Source: Eshraghiella sp045129695 (GTDB taxonomy: Bacteria > Bacillota > Clostridia > Lachnospirales > Lachnospiraceae). Taken from it: 28,340 bases of DNA. The position numbers and the translations under genes were made by a program. This document shows, one piece after another, positions 24,354-28,340 of this stretch. Every line of letters starts with the position of its first letter. Position 1 is the stretch's first letter. Where the stretch lies: assembly GCA_045129695.1 (NCBI GenBank), contig JBGVJZ010000022.1, forward strand, positions 1 to 28,340, given 5' to 3'. Below the pieces are notes generated by a model. The model made no database searches, was not told the DNA's origin, and saw nothing but the letters and a program-made list of their open reading frames with translations.

Positions 24354-24671
24354 TTATTCCTTATCTTTTATTAAAAATTCCTTAACTGCAAAACCACCTG
24401 TCTGTTCATACACATCCTGAACAATTTTCTGCACCAGTGCAAATGCTTCATCCTTACCAATGGCTATTCCCACAACCGTTAGTTTTTTCTTATGAAATGA
24501 CGACTGCTTAAACTGAATTGTTTCAAAAACATCAAGAAGATTCCTGTCATTCTCAGGCAATGTAATCACATATACCCCCAAGCTCCATTTCTTATGCTTA
24601 AGATTTTTTAATAATTCTTTCTGATTTTCCGAGGCTCTTTCACCATAGTATATTTTGTTGCACCAATACAT
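24354..24671 (-). CDS. Conserved hypothetical protein (105 residues)
   Basis: I know no function for this family, but the sequence looks like a clostridial conserved protein. It begins MYWCNKIYYGERASENQKEL, continues KKWSLGVYVITLPENDRNLL, and has the likely alpha/beta segment KLTVVGIAIGKDEAFALVQK. No membrane helix or metal site is evident. The start is uncertain: a GTG at 24683 would overlap the 466-residue gene by 8 bp. The ATG at 24671 lies just past that gene's stop, with AAGTGAG about 7 nt upstream, so I prefer it. It sits in the lysA-ytfJ run with almost no gap on either side. Confidence 0.75.
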   Translation of the reverse strand: MYWCNKIYYGERASENQKELLKNLKHKKWSLGVYVITLPENDRNLLDVFETIQFKQSSFHKKKLTVVGIAIGKDEAFALVQKIVQDVYEQTGGFAVKEFLIKDKE

Positions 24672-24675
24672 ATTT

Positions 24676-26076
24676 TTACTCACTTGAAATCATCATATTA
24701 ATAAGTGTCATACAGGCTTTTTTCTCTGACTCATCATTACACTGTGAAAGTGCAACATGAACATAGGACTTAAATTCATCCATATTATTAAAATATGCCG
24801 GAAGATTTGAAATAACAGCTGCCATAACAGCTCTTCTGTAATACTGGGTACAATTCTCAAATACTTCTGAAAAATCCTTAACAAGTCCATCCACAATATC
24901 CGTAATATATTTCTCATCAGCAATTTCCTTCATTGCAGCATCCTCCTCTAACGGAGCAAAAGTACTTGTAGACTGAAGACGGCTAATCTTATTAAGACGT
25001 ACAAAATCATCCGTTGCATTTAAATACTCAATGACACTTCTGTTAATGTTAAGAATTTCATCCATTGTGCTTTCCGGAGTAAAAATCAGGTTTCCGATTT
25101 TTTCCTGAAGTCCTTCGAAATCCACAAACTTCTCGGCCCATTCCAAATCAGGTTCATTATATCCTTGAACAACCTTATATGACTGGGCAATTATATCCAC
25201 CAGCTTATCTGTTTCATTAGAATCATATAAAGCATTACGACAGAGAATTATTGAATATACATCATTAATAACCTCCGTAAGCATTACAAAAGCATCTGCA
25301 TATTCAGTAGCAAGTTCACCTGCTCTATCCATTTTATCACGCATTAAATTGAACTGTTCTTCTGTAATTGTACTGTAATCCACTACACTAAAGTCATTAA
25401 GATATGCATTTAACAATGGGAAATGTATATCCATTCCCACGGGTGTATAGATTGTGCCGGCCGTTCTTATTCTATATGCAAAATCATTAATGGACAGTTT
25501 CTCACTTTCCTTATATATCGAAAACGACTGGTTAATTATATCAAAAAATTTATTCTTAGTAAGACGCATTGGCAGCTCGCCCATTACCATTGCTAACTTC
25601 ATGTTAATAACGGCATTGTCCCTTTCATTAATTACATAATTAAGGATGTCCCTTTCAAAATTGTTTTTATAATATTTATCATCGAATTCCGATTCATTGA
25701 ACCTGAATTCCACGCGGTTCAGAATATATTCGTAAATCTGAATTCTGTCGGTAAATGCAGTAAGGACCTCCATTTTACCGATAATTGAATTGCGCAGCTT
25801 AATTATTTCCTCTTCTGCAGACTTATAATCCATTTCATTTGAAAGAATAATTCCGTTAATCAGCTTCTGTAATGCAGCAACCTCCTCAAATATTACTTCT
25901 TTTTTATCTTTGCTTAATTCATAATATATTTCTGAAAAAGTATAGTAATTAAGTGACATACGTAAATAAGCCATACGTTTATACAGCGAGAAAAGTCCGC
26001 CTGTATAAACAGGAAGATTTTCTGACACTCTTTTTCCCTTAATTAATTCATTAACTGCTGATGACAATTCTGCCAT
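24676..26076 (-). CDS. Large helical protein of unknown function
   Basis: The 466-residue product matches no family I can name. It is predicted to be almost entirely alpha-helical, acidic, without a signal peptide, membrane helix or coiled coil of any length. Notable stretches are LPVYTGGLFSLYKRMAYLRM at 20-39, the repeated Asp/Glu-Tyr helices in the middle, TAGTIYTPVGMDIHFPLLNA, and the conserved-looking end CTQYYRRAVMAAVISNLPAY. No catalytic motif is apparent. The start has GAGG at 8-nt spacing and the lysA-like stop is 16 bp upstream, so it is co-transcribed with that gene and the 105-residue protein after it. A partner or scaffold role is possible but unsupported. Confidence 0.8.
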   Translation of the reverse strand: MAELSSAVNELIKGKRVSENLPVYTGGLFSLYKRMAYLRMSLNYYTFSEIYYELSKDKKEVIFEEVAALQKLINGIILSNEMDYKSAEEEIIKLRNSIIGKMEVLTAFTDRIQIYEYILNRVEFRFNESEFDDKYYKNNFERDILNYVINERDNAVINMKLAMVMGELPMRLTKNKFFDIINQSFSIYKESEKLSINDFAYRIRTAGTIYTPVGMDIHFPLLNAYLNDFSVVDYSTITEEQFNLMRDKMDRAGELATEYADAFVMLTEVINDVYSIILCRNALYDSNETDKLVDIIAQSYKVVQGYNEPDLEWAEKFVDFEGLQEKIGNLIFTPESTMDEILNINRSVIEYLNATDDFVRLNKISRLQSTSTFAPLEEDAAMKEIADEKYITDIVDGLVKDFSEVFENCTQYYRRAVMAAVISNLPAYFNNMDEFKSYVHVALSQCNDESEKKACMTLINMMISSE

Positions 26077-26092
26077 AATCTGTACCTCTGTA

Positions 26093-27358
26093 TTAAAGTA
26101 TAGTTTTAATTATATCAAAACAATCAAAGGTTCTGAAATAATCCTGTGGAGTTTCAGCTCTTCTAATCAGCTCAAAATCACCACTTTCTTTAAGAAGAAT
26201 TTCTGCTGAACGTAATTTACCATTATAGTTATAGCCCATTGCAAAGCCATGTGCACCTGTATCATGAATATAGAGATAATCACCCATATCAATCTTAGGA
26301 AGCTTACGGTCAATTGCAAATTTGTCATTATTTTCACAAAGTGAGCCTGTTACATCATACATATAATCGCAGGGCTCGTTTTCCTTGCCAAGTACTGTTA
26401 TATGATGATATGCACCATACATCGCAGGTCTCATAAGGTTAACCGCACATGCATCACATCCGATGTACTCTTTATATGTGTGTTTCTCATGTGTTGCCTT
26501 TGTTACTAATGCACCATAAGGTCCCATCATAAATCTTCCCATTTCAGTATATATTGCCACATCACCCATTCCATTCGGTACAAGTACTTCATCATATACC
26601 TTATGAACGCCCTCACCAATAGCAAGGATATCATTAGGCTCTGCATCGGGTTTATATGGAATTCCGACACCTCCTGAAAGGTTAATAAAGGAGATATGAC
26701 AACCGGTTAAATCTCTTACTTCAACTGCAAGTTCAAAAAGAATCTTTGCAAGCTCAGGATAATAATCGTTAGTTACGGTATTGCTGGCAAGGAACGCATG
26801 AATGCCAAAATTCTTAGCCCCTTTTGCCTTAAGAATCTTAAAGCCCTCAATTAATTGTTCCTTGGTAAACCCGTATTTGGCATCTCCCGGATTATCCATA
26901 ATTGAATTGGCAATCTGAAAATATCCGCCCGGATTAAAACGGCAGCTGATAGTTTCAGGGATTCCGACTAATTTATCAAGAATTTCAATATGCGTAAAAT
27001 CATCAAGATTGATTGTCGCACCAATTTCCTTTGCAAAAACAAATTCCTCCGGAGGTGTATCATTGGAAGAAAACATAATGTCGCTTCCATCACATCCGAT
27101 TGCTTTAGACAGCATTAATTCGGTCATTGATGAACAATCCACTCCACAACCATATTCTCTTAAAATATTAATGAGAAACGGGTTAGGTGTTGCCTTAACT
27201 GCAAAATATTCTTTAAAACCCGGATTCCACGAAAACGCCTGCTTAACTCTGGCAGCATTTTCACGAATTCCCTTTTCATCATAGATATGAAAAGGTGTCG
27301 GATACTGTTTTACAATCTCTTCGATTTTTTCTTTTGTAACAAATGGTTTCTTTTCCAT
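26093..27358 (-). CDS. lysA: Diaminopimelate decarboxylase family (PLP-dependent)
   Basis: The 421-residue protein is a fold-type III PLP decarboxylase, most likely LysA, which makes L-lysine from meso-diaminopimelate. The PLP lysine is K55 in YFAVKATPNP. Other motifs are GVDCSSMTEL, SGGVGIPY at 228-235, EMGRFMMGPYG (the EPGR position) and SLCENNDKF (the CES.D position, C341, E342, D345). HAFLASNTV at 187-195 replaces the common HIGSQ, and VNLMRPAMYGAYH is present. These changes are those of a subgroup that I recall in Clostridia and Bacteroidetes, annotated as DAP decarboxylase, so I do not read them as a new function. Activity on another amino acid cannot be excluded. The gene follows pgsA by 64 bp with no clear promoter. 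Confidence 0.85.
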   Translation of the reverse strand: MEKKPFVTKEKIEEIVKQYPTPFHIYDEKGIRENAARVKQAFSWNPGFKEYFAVKATPNPFLINILREYGCGVDCSSMTELMLSKAIGCDGSDIMFSSNDTPPEEFVFAKEIGATINLDDFTHIEILDKLVGIPETISCRFNPGGYFQIANSIMDNPGDAKYGFTKEQLIEGFKILKAKGAKNFGIHAFLASNTVTNDYYPELAKILFELAVEVRDLTGCHISFINLSGGVGIPYKPDAEPNDILAIGEGVHKVYDEVLVPNGMGDVAIYTEMGRFMMGPYGALVTKATHEKHTYKEYIGCDACAVNLMRPAMYGAYHHITVLGKENEPCDYMYDVTGSLCENNDKFAIDRKLPKIDMGDYLYIHDTGAHGFAMGYNYNGKLRSAEILLKESGDFELIRRAETPQDYFRTFDCFDIIKTIL

Positions 27359-27403
27359 AACGGTTCATTCCCTTCTGTTTGTTCTAGTTATTTAAAATTT
27401 CTT

Positions 27404-27419
27404 AATTTCACTTGAAATT
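27404..27419. other. 7-bp dyad between pgsA and the lysA-like gene
   Basis: AATTTCA and TGAAATT form a perfect dyad with a 2-bp centre, ending 3 bp before the pgsA stop codon. The size suggests a protein-binding site rather than an RNA hairpin because the loop would be too small. It is AT-rich and could be chance. It is the only structure in the 64-bp gap. Confidence 0.35.
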
Positions 27420-27422
27420 TAT

Positions 27423-27965
27423 TTACATATCAGAAATCACTTTGCGATTTTTAACAAGATATTCCACCATTGAAATAATTGAAAGTACAAGTGAAATGTA
27501 AATTAATACCTGTTCAATCACATACATGACAAAATTATCTGCACCAAAATTCACAATTAAAAAACAGCACATTATCATCTGTGTTGCCGTTTTGAATTTC
27601 CCACTCCAGCCTGCAGCCAGAACAATTCCTGCATCGCTTGCAACAAGCCTGAAACCACTGACAACAAATTCTCTTGCTATAAGAATTATTACAATCCATG
27701 CCGGAATAAGCCCCAATTGTACAAATGCAATTAATGCTGATGCAACCAACAGCTTGTCTGCAATCGGATCCATAAACTTACCGAAATTAGTAACAAGATT
27801 GTATTTCCTTGCTATTCTTCCATCCAATAAATCCGTAAGACTGGCAAGTGCAAATATTCCCAATGCAATATATTTACTTCCCGGCACATATGTCGTAAGC
27901 ATAAAAAAAACAAAAAACGGTATCAGAACTATTCTGAAAAGTGTAAGTTTATTAGGTAAATTCAT
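27423..27965 (-). CDS. pgsA: CDP-diacylglycerol-glycerol-3-phosphate 3-phosphatidyltransferase
   Basis: PgsA makes phosphatidylglycerophosphate, the committed step towards phosphatidylglycerol, in the membrane. The 180-residue protein has several membrane helices and the full CDP-alcohol phosphotransferase motif: D48-G49, A52-R53, G62, D66 and D70, with the standard spacings. It opens MNLPNKLTLFRIVLIPFFVF, the usual start of PgsA. The frame extends to a TTG at 27971, but the ATG at 27965 gives that start and shares a base with the rimO stop (TAATG). GGAG is 10 nt upstream. The order rimO-pgsA is common in clostridia. Confidence 0.95.
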   Translation of the reverse strand: MNLPNKLTLFRIVLIPFFVFFMLTTYVPGSKYIALGIFALASLTDLLDGRIARKYNLVTNFGKFMDPIADKLLVASALIAFVQLGLIPAWIVIILIAREFVVSGFRLVASDAGIVLAAGWSGKFKTATQMIMCCFLIVNFGADNFVMYVIEQVLIYISLVLSIISMVEYLVKNRKVISDM

Positions 27966-28340
27966 TAACAAAGTTCTCCAATCAAATCATATTCCAGTGC
28001 TTTGGTAACTTTCACAAAGGCAAAATCACCACTCATCAGTTCCTCTTCACTGTTAATAAAAATATATCCGTCAACTCCCGGAGCATCCATATAGGTTCTT
28101 CCAACATATACATCCTCGTCTGTCGCTTTACCTTCTATAATTACTTCCAGTCTTCTTCCAACGAGCTTCTCTGCCTTATCATAGGAAATTTCCTGCTGAA
28201 GCTCCATAAGTTCATCTTTTCTGGTTAATTTAATTTCTTCATCAACCTGATTATCATAACCTGAAGCCGGGGTATCTTCCTCCTGGGAATAAGTAAATAC
28301 ACCAAGTCTGTCAAATTCCATCTCATCAACGAAATCCATC
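27965..28340 (-). CDS. rimO: Ribosomal protein S12 methylthiotransferase RimO, C-terminal part
   Basis: The visible 124 codons are the C-terminus of RimO, a radical-SAM enzyme that methylthiolates Asp89 of ribosomal protein S12. FDRLGVFTYSQEEDTPA is the RimO-specific segment after the radical-SAM core. The last ~65 residues form the TRAM RNA-binding domain (RRLEVIIEGKATDEDVYVGR; SGDFAFVKVTKALEYDLIGE). The FDRLGVFTYSQEE segment separates it from MiaB. The gene continues beyond the right edge, so the [4Fe-4S] cysteine motifs cannot be checked. It overlaps pgsA by one base. Confidence 0.93.
   Translation of the reverse strand, partial: MDFVDEMEFDRLGVFTYSQEEDTPASGYDNQVDEEIKLTRKDELMELQQEISYDKAEKLVGRRLEVIIEGKATDEDVYVGRTYMDAPGVDGYIFINSEEELMSGDFAFVKVTKALEYDLIGELC

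Noticed and set aside
26093..27358. Novel amino acid decarboxylase from altered LysA motifs
   Set aside because: HAFLASNT, EMGR and CENND are those I recall for a large subgroup already annotated as diaminopimelate decarboxylase, so the changes are not evidence of new function.
27526..28008. 160-codon plus-strand open frame over pgsA and rimO
   Set aside because: It is antisense to two well-supported genes, has no ribosome binding site or family resemblance, and the minus-strand motifs are complete.
1..28340. CRISPR array, tRNA genes, prophage or insertion sequence
   Set aside because: I found no spaced direct repeats, cloverleaf, integrase or transposase. The only large repeat is the palindrome at 22957-23036.

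Overview
The window looks like chromosome from an AT-rich clostridial Firmicute, most likely Lachnospiraceae. The reasons are the gene families: short-form HisG with HisZ, RecU, a four-cysteine L28, the YloU/FakA pair, YlbJ, YtfI/YtfJ, and small conserved proteins I associate with that family. Shine-Dalgarno sites are mostly strong and intergenic gaps short. All genes but one lie on the minus strand, so the transcription units below are read from high to low coordinates. I see no prophage, insertion sequence, CRISPR array, tRNA or rRNA.

Layout from the right edge. (1) 28340-23044: the 3' part of rimO, pgsA, a diaminopimelate decarboxylase (lysA-like), two conserved proteins of unknown function, a DUF2953 protein (YtfI-like) and a GerW/YtfJ-type protein. 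A large GC-rich-looped inverted repeat (22957-23036) follows. (2) 22928-21608: a putative lipoprotein, a decayed GNAT acetyltransferase gene with an in-frame TAG, and a 52-residue two-helix membrane protein, the last two joined through ATGA overlaps. (3) rpmB alone, with its own promoter and intrinsic terminator. (4) 21189-15851: yloU-like, fakA, recG, a histidine phosphatase and rsmD. A coiled-coil protein with its own strong promoter follows. (5) ylbJ-like, the only plus-strand gene, which converges on the coiled-coil gene with no gap. (6) pepD, divergent from ylbJ. (7) 12537-6144: a tight run of small alarmone synthetase, RsmF-type rRNA methyltransferase, RsuA-type pseudouridine synthase, HAD phosphatase, SDR oxidoreductase, a membrane protein, RluA-type pseudouridine synthase and recU. 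(8) 6061-315: histidine operon hisZ-G-D-B-A-IE from a near-consensus extended -10 promoter, with the start of an RNase E/G gene coupled to its end.

Points of most interest. HisIE carries an extra N-terminal (beta/alpha)8-like domain that aligns with HisF but lacks both catalytic aspartates and the phosphate-binding glycines, in an operon with no hisH or hisF in view. The structured inverted repeat near 23 kb looks like a dispersed element or bidirectional terminator. The rsmD-coaD-ylbJ order known from Bacillus is broken here: coaD is missing and ylbJ is inverted. Most of the window is housekeeping, and I do not see a clear new defence or mobile system.
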